From Amyelois transitella (lineage: Eukaryota > Arthropoda > Insecta > Lepidoptera > Pyralidae): a stretch of DNA of 64,000 bases. The stretch lies in NCBI RefSeq assembly GCF_032362555.1, contig NC_083533.1:4779001-4843000 (forward strand). The letters are read 5' to 3'. Numbering within the stretch: the stretch's first letter is position 1; each line of letters starts with the position of its first letter. Below are positions 9,076 to 21,000 of the stretch, piece after piece. A program made the translations under genes and the position numbers. The notes under the pieces were generated by a model. That model had not been told where the DNA came from and ran no database searches. It worked only from the letters and a program-made list of their open reading frames with translations.

Positions 9076-12000
9076 CTATCTCTTCTTCGGCCAGTCCAAG
9101 TGAACAGCAGCGACATCTAATGCCAGAATATCGACTTTAGCTTTGATAGCGTCGCCGAGAGAGGGCGCTGTCCGCCCCAGCTCCCCGTGGACCCACTCCT
9201 TGACGTAAGTACCAGCCGATGTTTGAACGTGAAGGGTGAAGAGTTGCGGGTGACCTAGAACAGGGAATGGAAACCTTAATGTCCATACATACATATATAA
9301 AATCACGCCTCTTTCCCGGAGGGGTAGGCAGAGACTACCTCTTTCCACTTGCCACGATCTCTGCATTCTTCCTTTGCTTCATCCACATTCATAACTCTCT
9401 TCATGCAAGCTCGGCGGTTTCGGCTACTTTTGATCTGACCCTTTACCAGGACGTCCTTAATCTCAATGTACAGATTAATTATTTTCATATCTGTTGTGAC
9501 TCTAAGGAAGAGAAGAGAAAGCCATATAATTTAGCTATTTTCAATACAAGATACAGCCTGTTAGTCATACAAACATACATATAATCACGTCTATATCCCC
9601 TGCAGGGTAGACAGAGCCAACAGTCTTACAACCGTTTGGCTTAATAAAAGAATTGAGATTCAAATGACAAGTGGCTAGTCCATCGCCTCAAAGAATCTCA
9701 AGTTAATAAGCCTATACCTATCACGGCATCAGCTTTAAATTTCAATATTTCCCGCTGCCGATTGGCGCGGCGTAACACACGGATGGGGATCCGCTGTATC
9801 ACGTTCACCACGGCGCCGTGTGATCATTGTAGCTGTAGAATATATCTAATGAAATAAGTCTAAGGCGATTGGCAAGCGACCTGTATTTATGTCAATGTCA
9901 ATCTCAATTATCTGTAGAAAAATATCAAGAAAAATATAGTATCGTTGAGATAGTATTTCGGTAACACAAGTCTCGAACTTACTTCGAGGCTAACTCAACC
10001 TGTGTAATTTGCCCCGTATGTATATTATAGTTACCTGTGACGGCATCAGCTTGAACTTTCAAAATTTCCCGCTGCCGACTGAGCAGCGGCCGCCGGTGCA
10101 ACACACGGATGGGCGTCCGCTGGGTCACGGCCACCACGGCGCCGTGCGACTCCGCCGTGTTGCGGAATGTGTTGATACGCTGCAAGTCTTCCGGCGTTAC
10201 CGTCACGGGGTCTGAAGGGGTTTTCTGTGAGAAATGTGGAAATTAAATGTTCTATAACATATGTTTAATAGTGAGTGAATTCGCTACAGACCGCTCAAGA
10301 AACCAAACGCAAGTGATTAATTATTCAGGCAAATACGAATAAAAACTAAAGGTTTGAAAAACTTCTGAACATCAATAAGGGTATAATGACTAGCTGGAAA
10401 ATGAGTAGCCATCCGCCAAAGATTCTTAAAGAACGATTATCGCTTAAAGGCTTGAAGCTTTAATATCTCGACACGATTAGCGCTTGCTCCAACACAGCTT
10501 ATTGTTGAACAGACAAGTTTTATAAATATTAGGACAGGTTTCTCACCAAATATGACATGTTTCTCACCAAATAAGACATGTTTCTCACCTCGGTCTCGAA
10601 CTTGGAATGCGACAACTTTATACACAAAGCTTCGTAAGTCTTGCATTTGCTCTCCTCGCCCTGTTTCAACTCCGCTAGTTCCTCCCTGAATTGTCACAGG
10701 ATTTATAAAATATGACATAATTAGTATAATTTTTATAAATTTTGATAAAGGTAATTTTAGATAATTTTTCTCAAGTAAGACATATTGCAATAATTTTAAT
10801 AAAAAGAAGTTGAATTCAGTAGTTTAGAACCAAATATATAAATATCTTTCTTTTTACGATACTTGTTCATTTGACTGTATTTACATACATACATAATTCA
10901 CATCTATATCCCTTACAGGGTAGACAGAACCAACAGTTTCGCAAAGACTAAAAGTCCACGTTCAGCTGTACGGCTTAATGATGGAATTCAGATTAAAATA
11001 GTGATAGGTTGCCAGCCTAACACTAAAAGAATAGTTATTACCCTATCCCTTAGTTAGTTGCTAGCCCAGTACGACATATTTATTTTATACTTTTGCCTGT
11101 TATATAGAAAAAAAATCCGACGACTCGAATGTAGAATATGTGTACACACCAAGATAATTAAGACCTATTGTAACCTTAAGGAATAAATAATTATGTATGT
11201 AATAAACAGATACATACTAGACTCTCAGGGTGAGGGAGAACATCGTGAGGAAACCTGCACATTCAGGCAACCAGATGTGTAACCATGATCGATCCAATAC
11301 GGGGTTAGGTTCCCCTGCAAAGGTTGTGGAGGACAGACGGGAGTCGTTTCGTATGAAAACCTGACTCACCCAATCCAGGATCCATGGTCAAAGGTACACC
11401 CCGGGCCTCTTCAGAGTGGTGAGGATGCGACCGGGACTAAAGCCAGGAGGGAGAAGTAACATGCATCAGTAGTTCAGGGCGAGGAACAGCAGACCTACAC
11501 AGAACTCACTTGGAGACCACGCACAGGCTGCGCACGCGCACGGCCCCGCTGGCGGCCACGGCGGCGCACACCGCGCGCAGCTGCTCCGGCGTCGGGGCGT
11601 GGCGGGGGTCCGCCACCTGCCACAGATAAAGAAAGACAGAAAGAAAATGTTTATTTGGTACAATATTACAAATTAAAATATGACAATTTACATCCAAAAA
11701 TGTACCAAAAAGGTCTCTGCGCAGCTAATGTTAAAGACAAAAATTAAAATAAAATAGAAATAAAACAATAACGACATATTCTGCATTAGAAATTAAGGCT
11801 GTGGTGGGGTTACGCTCTGTGTAGGAATATAAAATATTACATTAAAAAGTAAATAAAATATAATAGATAATATATACATACTAGCTGACCCGCGCAACTT
11901 CGTTTGCGTGTATCCCGCTACTTCGACAAATACAGTTAACGCACCAACACATATTGGATACTAATTTTCAATTCACAATAACTTCTCTTTCCCTTAACCG

Positions 12001-15000
12001 CGTTTAAAATATTAAAATGTTTTTTGGTTTCTGTGACTCTTCTTTGATCGCCCCCCCTATCAGTTTTTGGAAAAAAAAACGATATTGACGCGCTATTTAT
12101 AGGGACGCTGCCCCCGCCGCCGCGGCCGGCCCGTACCGTGCCGCAATACTAATATCGTGATGTCTCCTAAACTATATGTCTAAATAACACACTGTAAACT
12201 GCAAAAATAATCTAAATTAAATGCTCGTGATGATGAACTTACTTATTTTGATAAGGATATATGTATTATTGGTTATATCACCAGTTAAACATCACCCAAC
12301 GAATTAAATGTTTTTTTAATACAGAAAAGTAGTTTTTGTGACTTAAATAAAAAAGCTGGATATATGTCATCGCGGACTTTTTTGTAGAACTAATAAAGAC
12401 CAATGTTTTTGCTATACATTGTTCTTACTTGTATCCAACGGTATAAGCGGCGCACGCACAAATGCAATCTTCAATTAGATTTTTTTTCTGACTTCTTGGA
12501 CATAAATCGCTATAACTCAGCTAATATAGTTTCAATGTATTTCAATTATATATAAAAACCTGTCGGAGAAAATACTCTTTCTATTAGTGAAAACCGCATC
12601 AAAATCCGTTGCGTAGTTTTAAAGTTTTATGCATACGAAGGGACTACAGACAAAATGGGCGACTTTGTTTTATACTATGTAGTGATAACATAATTACTCA
12701 ATGAAAAATTCTTTTGAATAGTCAGAAGGTGTCTGGGATAGCGGAAAAACAATTATGTAGGTCGCTGGATTTTTGGTAGAGTGAATATTGTGAAAGGAAG
12801 AAGCGGGAAGCGAGAATGTAAACGCACAACACGTACCTTAATTTCTTGTATTTTGGCTTCTTGGGCCCTGGCCAGGGTTCTTCTTGTTTCTAAGATGCGC
12901 AATTTTATTATTTTTACTATATGAGCGGAGCGGTCAATTTGCAGCCATATTTTTTTCTTCAATCACTATTTTTCAAATTTGAATTGAAATGTTCTATGGC
13001 TCCATTCGTAAGCCGTCGAGTGTTGTCGAGCTCCGAAGAAACCACATATGTTGTCATTATCGTATTGTGCGGAATGAAAAGGGATAGGAACAGTAAAATA
13101 AAGCGGCGCGTTCATCCTCCGGCGCCTTGAGAAACATCGCTTTCTCAAAAGAAAAATAAAAGGAAATCACTCATAGAGTAGCGTAAATAGTAGTGGATTT
13201 TAATATTAACTAAAGCGGAAAAAATAATATAATAACATTCATAAAATAAGAAATTATTAAGAAAATGCGGTATTGTTATTGCGACGGCAATGGACATAAT
13301 TTAATTATTGGTCTTTTAAGAAAACCATTTTGAGTTTTAACTAAAGCTACTCTCACAGTACCGTCTGCACCTGGATAAGTTTTTTCAATGATTCCCATTG
13401 GCCATCGTAATGGGGGAACATTATCTTCATGTATTAACACTACAGTGCCAATTTTGACATTCGTTACATCTTTCAACCATTTCTGACGAACCTGTAAATT
13501 ATTCAAGTACTCTAAATGCCATCTTTTCCAATATGAGCGAATCATTTGATCGAGTAGCGATTTACGTGTAACTAGCGGCGTAGAAGATACAGGTGCGAGT
13601 GGCAAGTACTGTAGTGGAGAAGCCATAATAAAGTGCGCGGGAGTTAAAGGCTCAAGATGCGGTTCTTCCTGTAGTACGCAGAGTGGTCGTGAATTCATTA
13701 TTGCTTCAATCTGTGTTAATACTGTTAAAAGCTCTTCATATGTAAGTAGTTGATTGCCAATAATGCGGTACAAATGAGTCTTCAAACTTTTTATATTTGA
13801 CTCCCAAATTCCTCCAAAATGCGGAGCGCGGGGAGGAGACATATGCCATTCTATGCGGTGATTTACAAGCTCGCTTGAGAGTAAATCATTATAATCTGAA
13901 GAAAGTAAAAAGTGATAAAGTTCATTCAAATGAGACTTAGCGCCAACGAAATTAGTTCCATTATCGGAATATAGATGAGAAACTGGACCCCTACGGGATA
14001 TAAATCTCTTAAACGCAGAAAGAAATGTAATAGAAGATAAATCTGAGGCAAGTTCAATATGAACTGCTTTCGTCACTAAACAAATAAATAGGCAAATATA
14101 TGCCTTTTGACTTCGCTGACCACGACGTCTACAAATAGTGATGTTAATAGGCCCAGCGTAATCCACGCCAGTATGAACGAAAGCTTTTGTCTCTTGAACA
14201 CGAAATGCGGGTAAATTCGCCATCTTAGGAGTTGGATGCGAAGGAGAATTTTTAAAACAAAAATTACAATTATGTACTCGTTGCCGTATAACAGATCGAG
14301 ATGATATTATCCAATATTTTTGGCGAATCAAAGAGCTAAGAAGAGCGGCACCAGTATGACAATGTACGCGGTGAAAATAGTCTATAATCAAGTAAGTAAC
14401 ATTATCATGTTTAGGAAGTAAAATAGGATGTTTCGCTTCGAACGGTAAGTTTGAATTAGCTAATCGACCTCCTATTCTGATTAATTTATCTTCCGATATA
14501 AATAAGTCTAATTTATTAAGCGGGGCAGAAGGTATATTACCCTTTTTCAAATCTTTTATGACATGTGTAAAATGAGCGATTTGAACTGATCGAAGCAAAT
14601 AGTTTTCAGCGGTAATTATATGAGAGGTCTCTAACCTTTTAGAGCGGGGCAATAATCTTACAAAGCGTAAAATATATACAATTATTCTTAACAATTTATT
14701 CCATGAAGAAACTTTGCACGATAGAGAGCAAAGAGGAGACAGTTCTTCACCACGAGAAGCGGTTGCGACAAGCGTTTTACTGTTAAATTCTGGCAAGTCT
14801 TCACATTTTTCAGGCTGAAAAGATTCTATCGGCCACTGAAGTACAGGCGTAATTAACCATTCAGGACCGTTCCACCATAATTTGTGCGTAAGTAATTGTT
14901 CAGGTAATAAACCTCTCGACAGACAGTCTGCGGGATTCTGAACTCCGGCGACGTGGAAGAAGTTTTTAGGCTCTAGATTCTCGTGACATTTGGCAACACG

Positions 15001-18000
15001 ATTGCTGACAAAAATATTCCACCGATGTGGAGATGAATGAATCCACGAAAGAGCTATTTTTGAGTCTGAAAAAGCATAAACATTATCTATAGGCGTGCGC
15101 GCTGAATAAGTATCGTAGACCAATTTGGTTAGTTTAGACATTATGACGGCAGCACAGAGCTCCAAGCGGGCAAGTGAAATTACTTTGACTGGCGCAACCT
15201 TTGACTTTGCACAAACCAAGCGGACACATATGTTACCAGTAGGATCGGTAACATGTAAGAAAACAACACAGCCATACGCTTTCATACTAGCGTCAGCGAA
15301 AGCAACTATATTAACCTTAGAACCCTGAGCTACAGCCAGATGGCGCGGAATTTTTAAATTAGCAAGAAGTGGCAATTGTTCTCTAAATTTAATAAACATA
15401 GCGGATATATTTGTCGGAGGTGCTTCATCCCATCCAACCTTCTGAAGCCAAAGTTCTTTAATTAGAAGTTTAGCATAAACAATTACAGGCGCGGTAAAAC
15501 CTAACACGTCCCATAAGCGGGCGATTGAAGAAAGTATGGAACGTTTGGTACAAGAGTGATCATCGTTATTTATTTTAAAAACAAATGTGTCACTCTCCGG
15601 CTGCCATTCTAGCCCTAATATTTTAAGAGAAGCGGATTTATCAAATTCTACTTGTTGTGAAAGTCTTAGCGGTAGCGGAATATTATCAAGTACCATTTTA
15701 GAGTTACTCGACCATTTAACTAAATCAAAACCACCTGATTTAAACATTTTAATCAACTGTGTGGAAGCATCGACAGCATCTGATTCATTTAAAATTGAAC
15801 TAGCTAAATCATCCATATAGAGCTCCTTTTCAGCTATAGCTGCTGCAACAGGAAAATTAGAACGTTCATCATTACAAAGTTGACGTACTGTGCGCATTGC
15901 AACAAATGGGCTGGACCTAAGTCCAAACGTCACTCTGTTGAACTTGAACATACGAATCGGTTCAGAAGGGTCAAATCGAAAGAGTATTTTTTGATATTTT
16001 TGATGTTCCTCAGTTACAAGTATCTGAAGATACATCTGCCTTATATCTGCAGTTAAAGCTACTGGAAATAAACGAAAATTAAGTAATAATAAAAATAAAT
16101 CAGCTTGAAGATTAGGTCCAGTGTGTAAAATATCATTGAGAGATACACCATTATGACATTGAGCACTCGCGTCCAAAACAACCCTGACCTTAGTAGTCTG
16201 TTTGTCCAATCTGACAACTGGGTGGTGAGGAATTATATACCCTCCATCAGACTCGTCCGATGGTAACACTGGATCTAAGTATTTGTTATTTATGTAATCC
16301 ATGATAGCGGCGTTATAGCTCACACGTAAATCTGTGTCGCTAAGTCTGCGTTCCAGTGCCAATAAACGGCGATGAGCAACAGTGTACGAGTTCCCTAAGC
16401 TACTGGGATCCTTAGCAAATGGTAACACGGTGCAATAGCGACCAGATGAGTCGCGAGAGACTGTAGAAGCGTAAATTTGTTCACATTCTTCATCAGTACG
16501 ACTAAGAAATTTATTCACAGGAACTTCCTCTAATTCCCAGAATTTAGAAAGAGAGGCATCTATACTTTTTTCAAAAGAAGTAAGAAATGAAGCGGAAGAT
16601 GAAGATGGAATTGCGGTTATATCGCCAATGACTGACGAAGCGGTATTAGCAGCGGCGTCACCCATGAAAACAAATCCGAAAATAGTTTCAATAGCGGGCG
16701 GAGCTGGCGGTGCAATGACTTTTCCACTAAGAAGTAAGAATGGGAATAACTTTGCTCCTAGGACAATTTCGATTTCTCCAGGAATATGCCAGAATGGATC
16801 TGCAAGCGGTATGTTTACCAGATGCCTAACAATAGATGTGTCAATATAATCTATAGGAAGACGATCGGTAATACAATCTATGACTAATGCGGTTAAGTTA
16901 AAAGTTTGTTTATTATTTTTTGCAGAAATCGTAAAATTAGCATACCCTATAACAGGCCGGGAAGTCAAACCAACACCCTTTAAAGTCGAATTTGACAGCG
17001 GAATAATTTTCAAATTAAGTTTTTTGCAACAGTTTAGAGTAATTAAATTATTCTGTGAAGCATTATCAATAAGACATCGAACAGTCTCTTTTATATTCTT
17101 ATCATTATTATACGCGTAAATACTGGCGGTAGAAAGAAGCACTTCAGTACGGTTATGACAAGTTAACGTGGTACAGGGAAGAACATTCGTTAGGTCAGGT
17201 GAGCGAGCGCAAAGCGATACGTGCTCGCGATCTTTGCTAATAACGGGCATTGATGCCGCGGAGGTGGAGGCGCAATTCTCTGTACCAGTTGTAGCCGAAG
17301 CAGCGCTGTCTTGTATGGTTGTCCTAGTGAACGAATCTCGAAATGACGCAGAAGGTGAGTTTTTATTTGAGGATGAATCTAAATGTAACAAAGAATGATG
17401 ACTTTTTCCACATTGTCTACATTTATACTTCGAATTACATTTTGACACGGAATGTGTCAAGCTAAGGCAGTTTACACACCCTACTTTCGATTTAATAAAT
17501 TCAAGGCGATTTTTCGGTGACAAAGATTTAAATGCGGGGCAAGTATAAAGCTGAAAGTGTTCAGACGTATTACACATTGAACATACAGAGCGGTTATCGA
17601 TATTATTATTATTGCGTGTTACGAACGAATGGACTGTATGGCGGGAGCGGTTTGAATTATTAATAGTAGCATTGTTATTTTGAGTAGTGCGGTTAAATGA
17701 ATTATTATTATTAGTAGTGCGATCTAAGATTTTTACTTGACTTTTAATAAATTCAACTAAATCTGAATAACTCGGAATTATTTTATCTCTAGCAGTCATT
17801 TCAAACGCCTGAGCGGTACTTGAATCTAATTTGCGGAATGCTAAATTAAATAAAATAAAATCATAAGTATCTTCAATTTTTAATTGATTTAGTGCAGCGG
17901 TAGCAGCGTCAAATGTATCTATGAAATTATTTAATGCGACAGAGTTATTTGAAGCGGCTTTAATATTAAGCAACGTGGAAACATAATACGAACCTAGGGC

Positions 18001-21000
18001 TCTCTTATCCTGATATTTCTTTGTCAAACTGTCCCAAATGGACTTATAGTTTTCGCCAGAAGGAATCACGCCTGCTATAATTTTTAATGCATTTCCGGTG
18101 AGCCTTCCAACTAAATATTGAATTCTATGAGAATCTGTTAAATCTGGATTACAATGTATATTAGCTTTAAAAGATTCATAGAAAACGGGCCAATTTTCAA
18201 TTTTTCCGTCAAAGCTAGGAATATTAAGCGGAGCTAGTTTGAAGGGAGCCTTATTCGTTGTTTGCGGAACTGCACTCGAAGAAACGGATTTACCTTTTAG
18301 ATTTACACGAAACCTTACAACACGAGCATAAATATCTTCAAATGATGAAAGTGACTTATAATTTGGTTGGAATTTGGGATCTAATTCCATGTGTAATAGG
18401 TTAATTTCATCCAAAGTTTGCATGAAATCATTACGCAATATGTCTACAGTTTGACTATCGGACATAAAAGTCTCAATCGAGCGCAATTCGGTAGTAGATG
18501 GAGACAAATGTTTGCCTACCTCGTATAATTTAGAAAGACGTTCAAAGCGAACCTTATTTTTCTCTTGTAACAACTTGAGCTTAGATTCCATGGTAAAAGA
18601 TGGCGGATAGAGGTATTTTACGAAATAAAACACTTAATACCAAAATCTTATTCAAAATAAGCGGTGAGCGGTGTGAGAGTACTCTGAGCGGACGTTTTTA
18701 TTTAATTGTGTAGGTAGATTCTACACAGAAGCCGGCCGAATGTCGGCGCAATGCGGTTATGATTATCTGCAGAAAATCGCGGTTTTAAACAAATCTCGTC
18801 AATAACAATACGCATGAAGCGGGTTTGAAGCGGGTTTTATGCGGCTCGTAATGGACCACAAAATGGGATAGCGGAAAAACAATTATGTAGGTCGCTGGAT
18901 TTTTGGTAGAGTGAATATTGTGAAAGGAAGAAGCGGGAAGCGAGAATGTAAACGCACAACACGTACCTTAATTTCTTGTATTTTGGCTTCTTGGGCCCTG
19001 GCCAGGGTTCTTCTTGTTTCTAAGATGCGCAATTTTATTATTTTTACTATATGAGCGGAGCGGTCAATTTGCAGCCATATTTTTTTCTTCAATCACTATT
19101 TTTCAAATTTGAATTGAAATGTTCTATGGCTCCATTCGTAAGCCGTCGAGTGTTGTCGAGCTCCGAAGAAACCACATATGTTGTCATTATCGTATTGTGC
19201 GGAATGAAAAGGGATAGGAACAGTAAAATAAAGCGGCGCGTTCAGTGTCTTTTTAGTTTAATTTTGAAGATATGAACACGTTTTCCTCGTGGACCAACCG
19301 ATACGCACAACTAGTGCGCCAATCTCAGTTCTATCATTGAGCCATACATAAATTAGATTTTTAGTATTTGTCTGTACATCTGTTTATACTTGCATCATGC
19401 GATATCTCTTGCACCGGTTTGAATGCAGGTTTCTCACATGTGTTTCCTATGGTCCAACTTAAAAACCTAAGATTTCGGCGGAACGATGTCGCGGCAATTA
19501 GCTAGTATGGATAAAATTATAGTAACCTCTACGGCGAAGGGTCGCCCGTCCCCCAGACAGCGGACGTCGACGTCCTCGCGGCCCGCCGACATCAGCTTCA
19601 GGCGGTGTTCGCTCTGGGAAGGCGGGATACTGCGCAGATCATAGAATTCGGATTGATAACACAATATAAGTGGTAAGTAATTGACGACGGGCCCAGCATA
19701 GACCCTTGTGGGACGCCAGAACAAATATAAACCAAATGAAAATAGAAATCATTGATTTTACATAACCGAAACTCTTCTCGTATTACTAACAACACGTGTA
19801 GCAAGCTACTACAGGGAATCTCCTTTAATGCCATAGAGTTAAGATTATCAATTGAATCTACCTGGTTGAAGGCCTCGCAAAAGTCTGTGCAATGTTTTTA
19901 CTTTTTCAATTTGAGAATGAAAGCTTTAAAACAAAATGTTGCATAAGACTAAACTGTTGTCCGGGGTTTCGCACCCGCGGAAATTTCCAAAAATAAAAGC
20001 ATATTACTTCTCAACATCTAGTATATCTCAGTGCCTAATTTCACCAAAATATGTGCCCTTGTTTAAGTTTATTCTTTGCAAACATAAATACAAATCTATT
20101 TATTTATACCACTTACATAATTATAAACGTTCTCACCCCAATATCTCGGCGAGCGGATTGAATATAACCTCTTGCACTGAAGACTCCATCATCCGCTTGC
20201 CGCCAACCAGCCACGGCGTCTGCGGCAACTCCCGAGACAGCTTCACGTATCTGTCGATTCATTCATATGACCACGTCAATATCCCTTGCGGGGTAGACAG
20301 AGCCAGCAGTGTTGAAAGACTGACAGACCACGTTCAGCTGTTAGGCTTCAATTGAGATTCAAATAATGACCAGGTCTGTCGATCAAACGATGAATATTGT
20401 TTGATCGTGAGGAAATCTGCAAAATTTTTATAGATAGAGAGATAAATGATTTAATTGCTACTAAAACAGACACATATTACATTCAAAAACATGAACCTAA
20501 CAAAACATTTCGTATAAATATGCAGTCGTGCGTGAACAAGTTATAATAATCAAAGTCAGTTACGCTACGTTGTTGTCAGAACAAACTACCGATTTTCTGA
20601 AAGGTGTGACATATGTAAATGTGAGCGGGATACGATTTTTACAACACTAAAAAGTCTATAGTTGTCTCAAAAGTCACATCCTCACCGCTCCATATGGAGA
20701 GGAGCCCGAGGCTTAAGTTGACCACGATTCTGGACTGGGTGAGTCAGGTTTTTACATGAACCGACTTCCGTTTGCAGGGGAACCTAACTCGTATTGGTTC
20801 AATCATGGTTAAACATTTAATTGCCTGAATGTACAGGTGCCGTGTGGTTCCCGGCACCAATAAAAAAAAGAATAGAACCACTCCATCTCGTTCCCATGTA
20901 TGTCGTAAAAGGCGATTAAAGGATAGGATTATTAACTTGGGATTCATCTTTTAGGCGATGAGCTAGCAACCTGCCACTATTTGAATCTCAATTCTATTAT

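Larger units (their letters stand above)
12734..19244 (-). mobile_element. Complete BEL/Pao LTR retrotransposon (BEL-1), 6511 bp
   Basis: Two 381-bp direct repeats (12734-13114 and 18864-19244) read identical by eye, begin TG and end CA, and are flanked by the 5-bp duplication GTGTC (12729-12733, 19245-19249). One long frame on the minus strand fills the interior. Five bases inside the 5' LTR (minus strand) is a primer-binding-like TGGTCCATTACGAGCC; I could not assign the tRNA. A short purine run (GGAGGA) precedes the 3' LTR. Identical LTRs and an open frame imply very recent insertion. It lies in PUS10 intron 7 in the same orientation as the gene, so its LTR signals could act on the PUS10 transcript. 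TTCA of the LTR and the host GTGTC mark the exact right edge. Confidence 0.97.

Noticed and set aside
12753-12962. Small protein frames inside the BEL-1 LTRs (also 18883-19092)
   Set aside because: They are the same sequence in both LTRs, without homology or start context; expected chance frames.
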